This document shows, in pieces, positions 47,511 through 54,859 of a stretch of 64,000 nucleotides of DNA. Source of the stretch: Candidatus Brocadia sinica JPN1 (GTDB lineage Bacteria > Planctomycetota > Brocadiia > Brocadiales > Brocadiaceae). Every line of letters starts with the position of its first letter. Positions within the stretch are counted from its first letter, which is position 1. The notes beneath the pieces were generated by a model. The model did no database searches. It saw nothing but the letters and a program-made list of their open reading frames with translations, and was not told the DNA's origin. The position numbers and the translations under genes were made by a program. The stretch covers positions 434,001-498,000 of the forward strand of contig NZ_BAFN01000001.1 of assembly GCF_000949635.1 (NCBI RefSeq). Reading direction: 5' to 3'.

Positions 47511-47954
47511 ATGAAAGATTATACAAAGGGCAAAAGCCCGGAGATGCTCGAACCGTTTTTCCCAAATGAACTATTCAGGCACATTATAGTTTTGTGTTTT
47601 CTTGTTATTATCGAATTGGTTGCTGTCATCTTTTTTCCATTGCCCAAATTAGTAAAGAAACCCGACCACATACCCTGGCCGTTACTGCCGGTTTATAATC
47701 TAAAACAACTCATCCAAAACGAGACTCTTTTTATTTCTATCCTTGTTTTATGTGCTTTACTATTTGTTTTCTGGCCATTCCTTATACGTGAAAGAAGATA
47801 TACCGTATCATCTTTCAATAACACGGAAGGTACAAATAGCGGTTATGCCCGGTATGTCAAAGAGCGTTGCAATCTATGGCAAAGGCCCATCCCATTTATG
47901 ATCGTCATTACTGCGATTATTTTCGTGGTTACGTTATGTTTTATAAACCCATAA
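47511..47954 (+). CDS. Cytochrome b C-terminal-like (subunit IV-like) membrane protein
   Basis: This 147-residue protein has three transmembrane helices (about 24-43, 73-92 and 124-144). Its opening EPFFPNELFRHI and the later LPVYNLKQLI loop match the C-terminal half of cytochrome b / subunit IV, which lines the quinol-oxidation site. No haem-b half is encoded next to it, so it either partners a distant cytochrome b or has a new redox complex. It overlaps the five-haem cytochrome gene by 19 bp, which implies a functional pair. Confidence 0.72.
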   Translation: MKDYTKGKSPEMLEPFFPNELFRHIIVLCFLVIIELVAVIFFPLPKLVKKPDHIPWPLLPVYNLKQLIQNETLFISILVLCALLFVFWPFLIRERRYTVSSFNNTEGTNSGYARYVKERCNLWQRPIPFMIVITAIIFVVTLCFINP

Positions 47955-48919
47955 AACTGCTCCGGATATTTCTCCCCATTTTCACTTTAATTTTTTGTTT
48001 TCTTCCGGTTAGTTGTGTCATCTATCCTGAGTTGGTGGAAAAAGGGACAAAATCTCCTAGAGCCGAACGGTGCGGAGATTGCCATAGAGATATTTATGCC
48101 GAGTGGAAGGACTCACCCCATGCCAGCAGTTTCATCAATAGTGCATTTAGGGAAGAGACCAATGAATATCAGTTTACCTTTTGCATAGGATGCCATGCCC
48201 CCGAAACCATTTTTACGAATGAAAAGATTGCACCACGTAGTGTGAACCGGGAGGAGGGTGTAAATTGCAACACCTGTCACCTGAATGACTGCAAATTAAG
48301 TGGTCCTACACCTGCACACGGACCGCACCCCATTGCAGAAAAGAATCCATTTTTCAGGACAAGTGAGCTCTGTGGTAAATGTCATATAAGTACGTTTCTG
48401 GCATGGCAGAAATCAGATACAGCAGAGGGGAGGAAAACCTGCCAGGACTGCCATATGCCTGCAATAAAGCGAAAGCTTATTCAGGATGACCCCTGGCAGA
48501 AAATCTATCCTAAAAGAGATGGGAAACAGCACCTTTTCTCATCTCTGGCCATGTTTCATGGAAATGAGAATCTGTTAAAATTATCCTTTATACAAGTAAC
48601 CCGTTCGGAAGGAAAGATTAAAGGTGTATTGGAATTAGAAAATACAGACATTCCTCACAGCGTACCCACCGGGGATTATGGATACAGGGAAGTTATTGTA
48701 ACGACCGAACTGTTGGATAAAACGGGCCAGATTATAGATTTAAAAAAAGAAAGCCTGTTTATCGAATTGAAAACGGCTTTACCGTACAAGGGGAAAAAAT
48801 GCATTCCCTTTTGCTTTGGCTGGAATGAGAATTCATCTGTAATTAAAGCTACCGTGATCCGAACATCCTTTCATAAAGACAGAAATATTTTATTGTCAGA
48901 AACGATCCATAAACTTTAA
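47936..48919 (+). CDS. Five-haem c-type cytochrome (c554/NrfH-like repeats)
   Basis: This protein of about 327 residues has an N-terminal anchor ending in LPVSC (Cys27; an atypical lipobox with Pro at -3). Five CXXCH motifs lie at residues 46, 83, 111, 146 and 169, and a beta-rich domain without haem occupies about 195-327. The spacing resembles cytochrome_C554 proteins. It probably faces the periplasm (or anammoxosome lumen) and accepts quinol-derived electrons through the subunit IV-like protein, whose gene it overlaps. The ATG at 47936 gives a clean leader. Confidence 0.87.
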   Translation: MFYKPIKLLRIFLPIFTLIFCFLPVSCVIYPELVEKGTKSPRAERCGDCHRDIYAEWKDSPHASSFINSAFREETNEYQFTFCIGCHAPETIFTNEKIAPRSVNREEGVNCNTCHLNDCKLSGPTPAHGPHPIAEKNPFFRTSELCGKCHISTFLAWQKSDTAEGRKTCQDCHMPAIKRKLIQDDPWQKIYPKRDGKQHLFSSLAMFHGNENLLKLSFIQVTRSEGKIKGVLELENTDIPHSVPTGDYGYREVIVTTELLDKTGQIIDLKKESLFIELKTALPYKGKKCIPFCFGWNENSSVIKATVIRTSFHKDRNILLSETIHKL

Positions 48920-48923
48920 ATAG

Positions 48924-49034
48924 TTTGCTGAAGCCGAAAAAGTTAAACAAAAGGATTGCCATCAGGATGCAAACATTGAATCCGGGGTCTGTAAAAATTG
49001 CCACGAAAAGGGATTTGAGAGGAATTGGTTATAG
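48924..49034 (+). pseudogene. Multihaem cytochrome remnant
   Basis: Between two cytochrome genes a 36-codon frame flanked by stops (TAG at 48921 and 49032) reads ..QKDCHQDANIESGVCKNCHEKG. It contains one intact CXXCH and one decayed motif in which the first Cys is Gln. No start codon precedes it. It is probably the tail end of a deleted haem protein. Confidence 0.65.
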
Positions 49035-49070
49035 TATCCTGAATTTAAAGAATATCGCGAAGTAACTACT

Positions 49071-49862
49071 ATGATTAAAACATATTTACGATTGATTTTT
49101 TATACTGGTATTATTTTATTACAACCATTAGTATGGGGAGATGATATTTATGCAATAAAACCAAATACCCCCCCCTTTCTTACCGGTTCCTGCACTGACA
49201 GATGTCATGTGAATTACATGGCCTATCACACGGCGTATCAGGGGAAGGTATTCCAACATAAGACGCACTCCCCCAATCAGGGATTGGAGTGCAGTCAGTG
49301 CCACAATAATGATGCCGTTCATACAAAAACACACGGTGGTCTTATTATACAGAACAGTGACTGTTGGGTCTGTCATCACAAAAGAGACACCAAAGCAATC
49401 TCGAATCCTTTATACGCGCAGGATAAGGAACATGTATCAGATTTCTCGATTAACCGACCCCTTATAAAAAAAAATTCAGAGGAATACAGGGAAGATAAAG
49501 GATTTTCAGGTAAAATTGATTGTTTACGTTGCCATGCCGATGTGAATGATTACATAAATGGAGATATTCAAATCATCGGCATAAAGATACCGGATTGGAT
49601 GTCTCAGGCAGTGTCATGTACAGATTGCCATAAGCCGGAATCAGGCGGATATTCATTCAAATCTGTCCGGGAATATTGTATCGAATGCCATAATCAGGAT
49701 TATGGGTTATTGTATGATGCATGGAAAGAAGCGCTCGATAGCAAAATCAAGCAATTTTGTAGAAATAATTTAACTATGCAAGACTCTGTAAGACTGATTC
49801 AATCGTATGGCATACACAATTTCCGATTATCACAAACACTCTTAAGATCAATAGAACGATAG
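49071..49862 (+). CDS. Six-haem c-type cytochrome with one CX3CH site
   Basis: This 263-residue protein has a signal peptide (cleavage near VWG-DDIYA), an unusual CX3CH motif (Cys41-His46, CTDRCH) and five CXXCH motifs at 74, 98, 151, 183 and 203. His-rich spacers such as FQHKTHSP offer distal ligands, as in cytochrome c3/c7-type proteins. The C-terminal 55 residues are helical and haem-free. It should be a periplasmic electron carrier and forms a cluster with the five-haem protein and subunit IV-like gene upstream. Confidence 0.87.
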   Translation: MIKTYLRLIFYTGIILLQPLVWGDDIYAIKPNTPPFLTGSCTDRCHVNYMAYHTAYQGKVFQHKTHSPNQGLECSQCHNNDAVHTKTHGGLIIQNSDCWVCHHKRDTKAISNPLYAQDKEHVSDFSINRPLIKKNSEEYREDKGFSGKIDCLRCHADVNDYINGDIQIIGIKIPDWMSQAVSCTDCHKPESGGYSFKSVREYCIECHNQDYGLLYDAWKEALDSKIKQFCRNNLTMQDSVRLIQSYGIHNFRLSQTLLRSIER

Positions 49863-49996
49863 GGAGAGAGAAATTGGGGTGTGGAGAATGTGGAAGAAAA
49901 AATACAAGAATAATTTTTTCATACCCATCATCTTCTTCTCTTCCCTTTTTCTTTATTTTAGGCTCTTTCTGTAAACTGAGTGGTTGCATTTGAATC

Positions 49997-50683
49997 ATGA
50001 TTGAGGAATGCGTACATTTTCATTCAGATAAACTGAGGTTAGAAGGTATCCTGACATATAACGAAGATATGCAGTCATCCCCGGCAATCCTGTTATGTGC
50101 ACCGCACCCCAATTTGGGTGGTGACATGGATAACAATGTTATTACGAGCATTGCCCGGGTATCAGTCAGCATGGGATTTGTATCCCTTCGGTTTAACTAC
50201 CGGGGCGTGGGAAATAGTGAATGTCATATAAAGGGCGTTGCCCAGAGATTCCAATACTGGGATACATCCCTCAATGGCGGTGACTATACTGATGCCGTTG
50301 CGGATACCCATGCGGCTCTTCATTTTTTGGTTTCACAAATTGGCGTAACCCAGGAAATTTTTCTGGCAGGATATTCATTCGGCGCCGTCGCAGGCATGAG
50401 GGTGGGCGCAGAAAGCAAACACGTGAAGGCATTCGCTTCTCTATCAACGCCTTTTGGTCGGTACACCCTGGATTTTTTACAGGAATGCAAAAAGAGTAAA
50501 TTATTTATTTACAGCCGGAATGATTTTGCAGCAACAGCGGAGGATACTCTAAGAGGTTTTGAAGGTCTATCATCCCCAAAAATTTTGGAATTAATAGAAG
50601 ATAGTGATCATTTCTACAGAGGGCAAGAGGACGGCCTTTCACAAAAGGTCTGCGCCTTTTTTAAACTCCAAATCAACAGATGA
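49997..50683 (+). CDS. Alpha/beta hydrolase
   Basis: This 228-residue protein has the serine-hydrolase nucleophile elbow GYSFGA (Ser127), the oxyanion-side HPN.. GGDMDNNV segment, RFNYRGVGNS, an acidic residue in SRNDFAA and His in EDSDHF as the likely triad. It lacks a signal peptide. The family resembles short dienelactone-hydrolase-like or KANL3/Tex30-type proteins. The substrate is unknown, and an ester in the lipid pathway encoded upstream is only a guess. It ends the long plus-strand run. Confidence 0.85.
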   Translation: MIEECVHFHSDKLRLEGILTYNEDMQSSPAILLCAPHPNLGGDMDNNVITSIARVSVSMGFVSLRFNYRGVGNSECHIKGVAQRFQYWDTSLNGGDYTDAVADTHAALHFLVSQIGVTQEIFLAGYSFGAVAGMRVGAESKHVKAFASLSTPFGRYTLDFLQECKKSKLFIYSRNDFAATAEDTLRGFEGLSSPKILELIEDSDHFYRGQEDGLSQKVCAFFKLQINR

Positions 50684-50756
50684 ATTGGCGAATTACCCGC
50701 TCAATTCAATTCAATCATTCATGTGTACACATAGTTGAACTATTGGGAGGTTTAAC

Positions 50757-50858
50757 ATGAAAGAGCTAATCTATTGCCCATATCGTTCTGATAATTTCCA
50801 TACAGTTTCTTTCCCAGAAGGGAATCCATGTTGGCACACGGACATAACACAGTCCTAA
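50757..50858 (+). CDS. Possible 33-residue small protein
   Basis: A near-ideal ribosome-binding site (GGGAGG, then seven bases) precedes an ATG at 50757 that opens a 33-codon frame ending in TAA. The peptide begins MKELIYCPYRSD, ends in CWHTDITQS and has two Cys and two His. No family is recognised. It lies just upstream of the riboswitch promoter. The start signal is good, but coding evidence is limited by length. Confidence 0.35.
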   Translation: MKELIYCPYRSDNFHTVSFPEGNPCWHTDITQS

Positions 50859-50991
50859 AATATCCTGAATAAAGTAAAAATAATAATGAAGACACTTCCC
50901 GCTCTGATTGTATTTGAGAAACGCCTTGTGGGTATTATTGTGTTTTTCACAAAACTTATGATTGAAATCTTAGAAATATTTTATTTTTTAC

Positions 50992-51020
50992 TTGACGAAG
51001 AATGATAGTTATTGTATATA
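50992..51020 (+). promoter_or_regulatory. Sigma-70-like promoter of the riboswitch/PEP-CTERM operon
   Basis: -35 TTGACG (50992-50997), a 17-bp spacer and -10 TATATA (51015-51020) predict a start near 51027. Transcription would run directly into the riboswitch aptamer, leaving a leader of about 330 nt before the first gene. Confidence 0.65.
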
Positions 51021-51060
51021 TTTAGGCGACTACATTGATGATATACCGCACAGTTGTAAA

Positions 51061-51172
51061 GTAGTAAACTTAAAATACAGAGCGATAAAGGTAAACCCTG
51101 AGTGATCAGGGGGCGCAAAGTAACAGGGTCTTTAAGTTTACAAGGATGTAATGATAAGATAGCCTTACTGCC
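51061..51172 (+). ncRNA. Cyclic-di-GMP-I (GEMM) riboswitch aptamer
   Basis: The conserved features of the GEMM-I aptamer are present in order: GGTAAACC (51090-51097), a hairpin CCCTGA-GTGA-TCAGGG with a GNRA-type loop (51096-51111) and GGGCGCAAAG (51111-51120). A second arm follows (GGGTCTTTAAG, TTTACA-AGGA-TGTAA) and then GATAGCC (51158-51164). GTAGTAA (51061-51067) can pair with TTACTGC (51165-51171) to close the element. The base before the TAAACC run is G, as in cyclic-di-GMP rather than cGAMP binders. It should sense cyclic di-GMP and control the exported-protein/exosortase operon. Confidence 0.85.
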
Positions 51173-51212
51173 GAAGGTGTTTTAAAAATATCTTCACAGT
51201 AAGGCTTTTTTG
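51161..51212 (+). terminator. Riboswitch expression-platform terminator
   Basis: AGCCTTACTG (51161-51170) pairs with CAGTAAGGCT (51197-51206), extended by GAAG/CTTC inside, and a run of T follows. The 5' arm includes the conserved 3' strand of the aptamer (AGCC and TTACTGC), so folding of the aptamer and of the terminator exclude one another. Ligand binding should therefore favour read-through (an ON switch), by inference. Confidence 0.8.
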
Positions 51213-51356
51213 TTTATAGAGTTTAACCGTAGTAACGATGATTTAAAAGGGCGGCGTTTATTTGGGAAAGGAGGGAAGAAACCGAAATTAATTTCAAAAG
51301 TGGAATGCCATCGTATAAGAAAAAATTTAAAGATATTTTTTGAGGAGAAGGAGATT

Positions 51357-51926
51357 ATGAAAATTGGCAGAATGAAAAAAGGATTATTTGGGTTAACGCT
51401 ATTATTAATGATTTTTATGGTGGGGCAGATATGCCTTGCTGGTCAGAATGACGGGAAGATAGGAATCGGTCGCATTAAAATCTCAAATGATGATGAGGTG
51501 GTGAAAAAAACTTTCCAGGGAGGCAGCAGCAGTGGGAAGAAGGTTATTTTGTACGCTTCCTTCACCAGCGATGCGGAATCATCCATTGATGGCGCAGATT
51601 TACCCATTTGTTTGCCTGTTTTAGAAAAGGATTCCGCTTACATGTATGTTGCTTTTCGGGTAACGAAGGCAACAACAGCGGATATAAAATGGATTATCGA
51701 CGGTCCAGGTTCAATTCATATTACTCACAATGAAGACGGGTTTGTGGATCCTATAGATGGTGGAACCTTAAAACCTGGTTACTGGTACTTTGCGTGGTTT
51801 AAGCTGGATCCCTCTGGGTTATCGGTTAATACCGTAAGTAGTTCATACACATTTACTGGAAAGGTAAGCATAGCAGGCAAGGACGATTGGGAAGATGATT
51901 CTTGTAAATTTCAGATTGTAAAATAA
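51357..51926 (+). CDS. Exported protein of unknown function under the riboswitch
   Basis: This protein of about 189 residues is read from an ATG at 51357, preceded by GGAGAAGGAG. In-frame codons from 51210 belong to the leader. It has a signal peptide (cleavage near LAG-QNDGK), a Gly/Ser-rich stretch (about 55-62) and a beta-rich domain (about 63-189) with Trp/Tyr-rich strands (GYWYFAWFKLD). No family or PEP-CTERM tag is present. It is the first gene after the cyclic-di-GMP switch and is followed 42 bp later by the short PEP-CTERM gene. It may be a biofilm or surface component. Confidence 0.75.
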   Translation: MKIGRMKKGLFGLTLLLMIFMVGQICLAGQNDGKIGIGRIKISNDDEVVKKTFQGGSSSGKKVILYASFTSDAESSIDGADLPICLPVLEKDSAYMYVAFRVTKATTADIKWIIDGPGSIHITHNEDGFVDPIDGGTLKPGYWYFAWFKLDPSGLSVNTVSSSYTFTGKVSIAGKDDWEDDSCKFQIVK

Positions 51927-51968
51927 AGCTTCTACAAAATTACTTTTTAAGTGAGGAGGAATAGAAAA

Positions 51969-52199
51969 ATGGAAAAGTGGACTCTTGGAATATTAACATT
52001 ATTGATATCGCTTACGATATCGTTAAACAGTGTATTTGCAAAGAGTGGCGGCGGAGGAAGACCTGTGCCTGTGCCAGAACCTGTAAGCTGCCTGCTCTTT
52101 CTAGCGGGCGGCGCTACCTTGGTAACTTTACGGCGCTTAAGAAGTAAAAAGAATTCCAAAGTTTTCAATGAACATTCGCAGGACGCCAACGTACAATAG
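51969..52199 (+). CDS. Very short PEP-CTERM protein
   Basis: This 76-residue protein has a signal peptide (1-24), then only about ten residues (KSGGGGRPVP) before the sorting signal VPEP (35-38), a hydrophobic span (40-54) and a basic cluster RRLRSKK (55-61). A 15-residue tail follows. The exported part left after processing at both ends would be only about a dozen residues. The start is the ATG after GAGGAGG; the GTG at 51951 overlaps that ribosome-binding site. The exosortase gene begins 165 bp downstream, so this is probably its substrate. Confidence 0.8.
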   Translation: MEKWTLGILTLLISLTISLNSVFAKSGGGGRPVPVPEPVSCLLFLAGGATLVTLRRLRSKKNSKVFNEHSQDANVQ

Positions 52200-52233
52200 C
52201 GACTTTACGATAACACTTGGTGTAACATACAGA

Positions 52234-52279
52234 CCTGACAACACACTCACTCTCATGGAAGAGAGTAAGTGTTGTTAGG
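52234..52279 (+). terminator. Stem-loop between PEP-CTERM and exosortase genes
   Basis: A long, slightly imperfect hairpin (ACAACAC.. CACTCTC / GAGAGT.. GTGTTGT) lies 35 bp after the PEP-CTERM stop. No strong T-run follows, so it may attenuate or stabilise mRNA rather than end it. Confidence 0.45.
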
Positions 52280-52363
52280 AATTGTATAACTCTTTCTTAC
52301 GATTTTGAATGCTTCGTTAAACCGTCAAATATGCATCCCGTGGCTTTGGATATTTAGATTACG

Positions 52364-53185
52364 ATGATCCACTATTTCATTTGGATACTAACGGCATCAC
52401 TTTATACCCCTCTTTTTTTTGTGCTTTATCGTCATGGCTGGAAGTCTTCTGATTATACGCACGCCTATTTTATCATACCTGTATTCTTTTGGCTTGTGTG
52501 GCGTAAACGCGCACTCCTGAGAGAGTCCATTCAAAAGAGTACACCGGGCAACAACTTCTTTGGCCTTTCTATCCTGCTATTGGGAATTTTTCTGTTTACT
52601 TTTGGTTGGCGGCAGGACTATCGGTTTCTTACTGCGCTTTCTTTACTTCCGGTTCTGTATGGATTGGTAAGTTATCTTTACGGATTAAAAGTAACAAAGA
52701 TCTTATCTTTTCCTATTCTTTATCTGATATTGCTTGCGCCGATTCCCACCGGAATTATTGATAGCGTTACCCTGCCTATGCGTTATGGCCTTTCCGTTGC
52801 CACGGAGACGATCTTAAAACTTTTTCATTATCCAATCACAAGGGAAGGGCTTTTATTAACGATTGGCAAGACTGATTTGTTTATGGGACAACCTTGTAGT
52901 GGATTTCGTTCTATCGTTACGATGTTTTCTTTGGCTTTAATTTATGCATATATAAATAAGGGCAGCATATCCAAAAAAGGTGTCCTTGTCTCTTCCATTA
53001 TTCCTCTTGCGCTCGTGGGCAATCTTATCCGGATTATAACCTTATGCCTTATCACCTATTATTTTGGCGAGGAAGCTGGCCAGGGATTTTTTCATAGCAT
53101 GAGCGGCGTTGTAATATTCGTGTTTATCATTCTGGGATTAATTGGATTGGAATATTTGCTTGAAAGATGCAGGATAACAAGATGA
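52364..53185 (+). CDS. Exosortase (PEP-CTERM transpeptidase)
   Basis: This 273-residue multi-span membrane protein has the exosortase catalytic residues: Cys178 in GQPCSGFRS, Arg223 in GNLIRI and His244 in FFHSMSG. It cuts PEP-CTERM proteins near the PEP motif and passes them to the envelope or outside. YTHAYFIIPVFFWLVW in the first part is also typical. The stop overlaps the EpsI-like gene start (ATGA). The PEP-CTERM gene lies just upstream, and the whole unit is downstream of the cyclic-di-GMP riboswitch. The exact exosortase subtype is not assigned. Confidence 0.92.
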   Translation: MIHYFIWILTASLYTPLFFVLYRHGWKSSDYTHAYFIIPVFFWLVWRKRALLRESIQKSTPGNNFFGLSILLLGIFLFTFGWRQDYRFLTALSLLPVLYGLVSYLYGLKVTKILSFPILYLILLAPIPTGIIDSVTLPMRYGLSVATETILKLFHYPITREGLLLTIGKTDLFMGQPCSGFRSIVTMFSLALIYAYINKGSISKKGVLVSSIIPLALVGNLIRIITLCLITYYFGEEAGQGFFHSMSGVVIFVFIILGLIGLEYLLERCRITR

Positions 53186-53850
53186 ATAAGAAGAAAAAAG
53201 GATTGATACCTATCGCATTGTTGTTATGCGCTATTATTTATTGCTTCGGTTTTCCAAAAGCAAAATATGAAAGCCTGAATATCCTTTCCCAATTGAAAAT
53301 ACCGCTTGAGATTAACGGATGGCAGGGAAGGGATGTGGAGCAAGAATGGAATATGGAGGGCGAAGAATATAATTTTGTTAGCCAGGCATTGGATCGTGAA
53401 TATGTCAATGCAGATGGTAAAAATCTTTTTTTACTCGTACTGGATGCAGGCAATTTTCACAATCCAAAGGTATGTTCTAATAGTTCCGGCTTTAAAGTCA
53501 TTGAATTAAATAACCTTGAGTTTCATGTAGTAAATCGTACATTTCAAGCTCATAGTCTTTATACCGAAAAGGATGCCGATGGTTTTCTGATAATTTATTG
53601 GATTTGTATCGATAAAAACGTCGTTGATTGGACAGAACAGAAAATAAAACAGTTATGGTTCTCATTGATTAATAAAAAAAGGGCTGGTCTCATGATCCGA
53701 GTTGATGTGCCCACGAAAGAAGATACTATCGGGGACGCCTTGAAATTGGCGGAAGATTTTATTGCAGATTTAGGATGGGCAATGTCTTCAGATCAGGCAA
53801 GCTATATTTTCGGAAATCCAGGAACAGTTGCTGATCTATCTCTAAAGTAA
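53182..53850 (+). CDS. EpsI-like exosortase-associated protein
   Basis: This protein of about 222 residues starts at the ATG in the ATGA overlap with the exosortase stop; an ATG 15 bp earlier is also in frame. It has an N-terminal membrane helix (about 8-25) and an extracytoplasmic EpsI domain: INGWQGRDVE, NPKVCSNSSGFKV with a conserved Cys, and a later IYWICIDKN segment. EpsI proteins occur fused to or beside exosortases in exopolysaccharide loci, and their biochemical role is not settled. The coupling implies equal synthesis with the exosortase. Confidence 0.85.
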   Translation: MNKKKKGLIPIALLLCAIIYCFGFPKAKYESLNILSQLKIPLEINGWQGRDVEQEWNMEGEEYNFVSQALDREYVNADGKNLFLLVLDAGNFHNPKVCSNSSGFKVIELNNLEFHVVNRTFQAHSLYTEKDADGFLIIYWICIDKNVVDWTEQKIKQLWFSLINKKRAGLMIRVDVPTKEDTIGDALKLAEDFIADLGWAMSSDQASYIFGNPGTVADLSLK

Positions 53851-53865
53851 GACAATTCTACCCCG

Positions 53866-54624
53866 TTAATGCATTTTAACCATATTTATCACCTCATCAA
53901 TAGACGAGTATTTTTGAGGAAAGTCTATTCCCGGTCTCCCGATGACTATCGTGTCTATCCCTTCTTTGAGCGCCGCATGAATCTTTTCGAGCACGCCTCC
54001 CACCTCGCCACTGTCTTTTGTCACCATCGTACTAATATGATACTGCCTGAACATAGCCCGGTTCAAATCCTCTGAGAACGGACCGTGCATGGCGATAATA
54101 CGTGTGGGTGGAATCCCCATATCCAGACACAAAGCAATATGCTCAGGTACAGGGAGGATGCGCACATACAATTCTTTTTCATCCTTCAGGATGATAAATT
54201 TAGCAACGCTTGATATGCCCGTTGTCAGAAATATTCTTTTCCCAAATGTCCTGGACCTGTCTATGGCCTCAGCCATAGTCTTAACCTTGTGGATCAAGGG
54301 ATGCATTGGAATCTCCATCTCCTGCCTTTCAAAGCGGAGGTACCGCGTATTGGTTTTTTTACAGGCATCCATTGCATTCTGAGACGCCTCTATCGCATAA
54401 GGGTGAGTTGCATCTATTACTGTATCTATTCCCTTTTCTTTGATTAACCATGAAAATCCATGAGCGTCCAAACGACCCTGCAAACAAACGGTCTCTAAAC
54501 CCATCTGTTCAAACATCTTTTTACCATATTCCGTTGCAACGGTCGTCAGGGAATCCAATCCCTCTTCGTGGAGTCTTCTGACGATCTCTTTGCCTTCTTC
54601 AGTGCCTGACAGGACAAGAATCAT
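53866..54624 (-). CDS. cobK: Precorrin-6A reductase (cobalamin biosynthesis)
   Basis: This 252-residue cytoplasmic CobK/CbiJ enzyme reduces precorrin-6A in corrin-ring synthesis. LSGTEEGKEIVRRL at the N-terminus, VIDATHPYAIEAS near 70, FLTTGISSVAKF near 130, MHGPFSEDLNRAM near 178 and MVTKDSGEVGG near 200 are family hallmarks. It appears without other cob genes in the window, so the pathway is scattered. It may support the B12-type radical SAM proteins at 17-21 kb. It overlaps a short upstream gene by 4 bp and converges on the EpsI-like gene. Confidence 0.9.
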   Translation of the reverse strand: MILVLSGTEEGKEIVRRLHEEGLDSLTTVATEYGKKMFEQMGLETVCLQGRLDAHGFSWLIKEKGIDTVIDATHPYAIEASQNAMDACKKTNTRYLRFERQEMEIPMHPLIHKVKTMAEAIDRSRTFGKRIFLTTGISSVAKFIILKDEKELYVRILPVPEHIALCLDMGIPPTRIIAMHGPFSEDLNRAMFRQYHISTMVTKDSGEVGGVLEKIHAALKEGIDTIVIGRPGIDFPQKYSSIDEVINMVKMH

Positions 54625-54857
54625 GTTTTTTCAATACCGTTCAAAAACTTTTCTATATCTCTTGCATTCGAAAGAATATCGTGAAGATATTGGCGAATAA
54701 GAGAAGTTATATGATTTTTTTCAATTTGAGAGAGTGCTTGCATATTGTCTTCTTCTGTTATCATTTCTGAATCTATGACCTTGAAGCTTTCTTCAAACTT
54801 TGTTATAGTACAGCAAATACGATACTGGGTCAATCTGAAAAATCTCCCATAAAACAC
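54621..54857 (-). CDS. Small protein of unknown function upstream of cobK
   Basis: This frame has up to 78 residues. Its first ATG (54857) lies only two bases from the divergent DUF362 start, so an internal start at 54764 or 54743 is more likely, giving a 40-47 residue helical protein (SQIEKNHITSLIRQYLHDIL). The end overlaps the cobK start in ATGA form, which favours a real, coupled gene. The family is not recognised. Confidence 0.5.
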   Translation of the reverse strand: MFYGRFFRLTQYRICCTITKFEESFKVIDSEMITEEDNMQALSQIEKNHITSLIRQYLHDILSNARDIEKFLNGIEKT

Positions 54858-54859
54858 AC

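Noticed and set aside
51061-51172. The riboswitch as a cGAMP-type (GEMM-Ib) variant
   Set aside because: The base preceding the conserved AAACC region appears to be G rather than the A associated with cGAMP binding. The call stays with cyclic di-GMP, although this depends on the alignment register.
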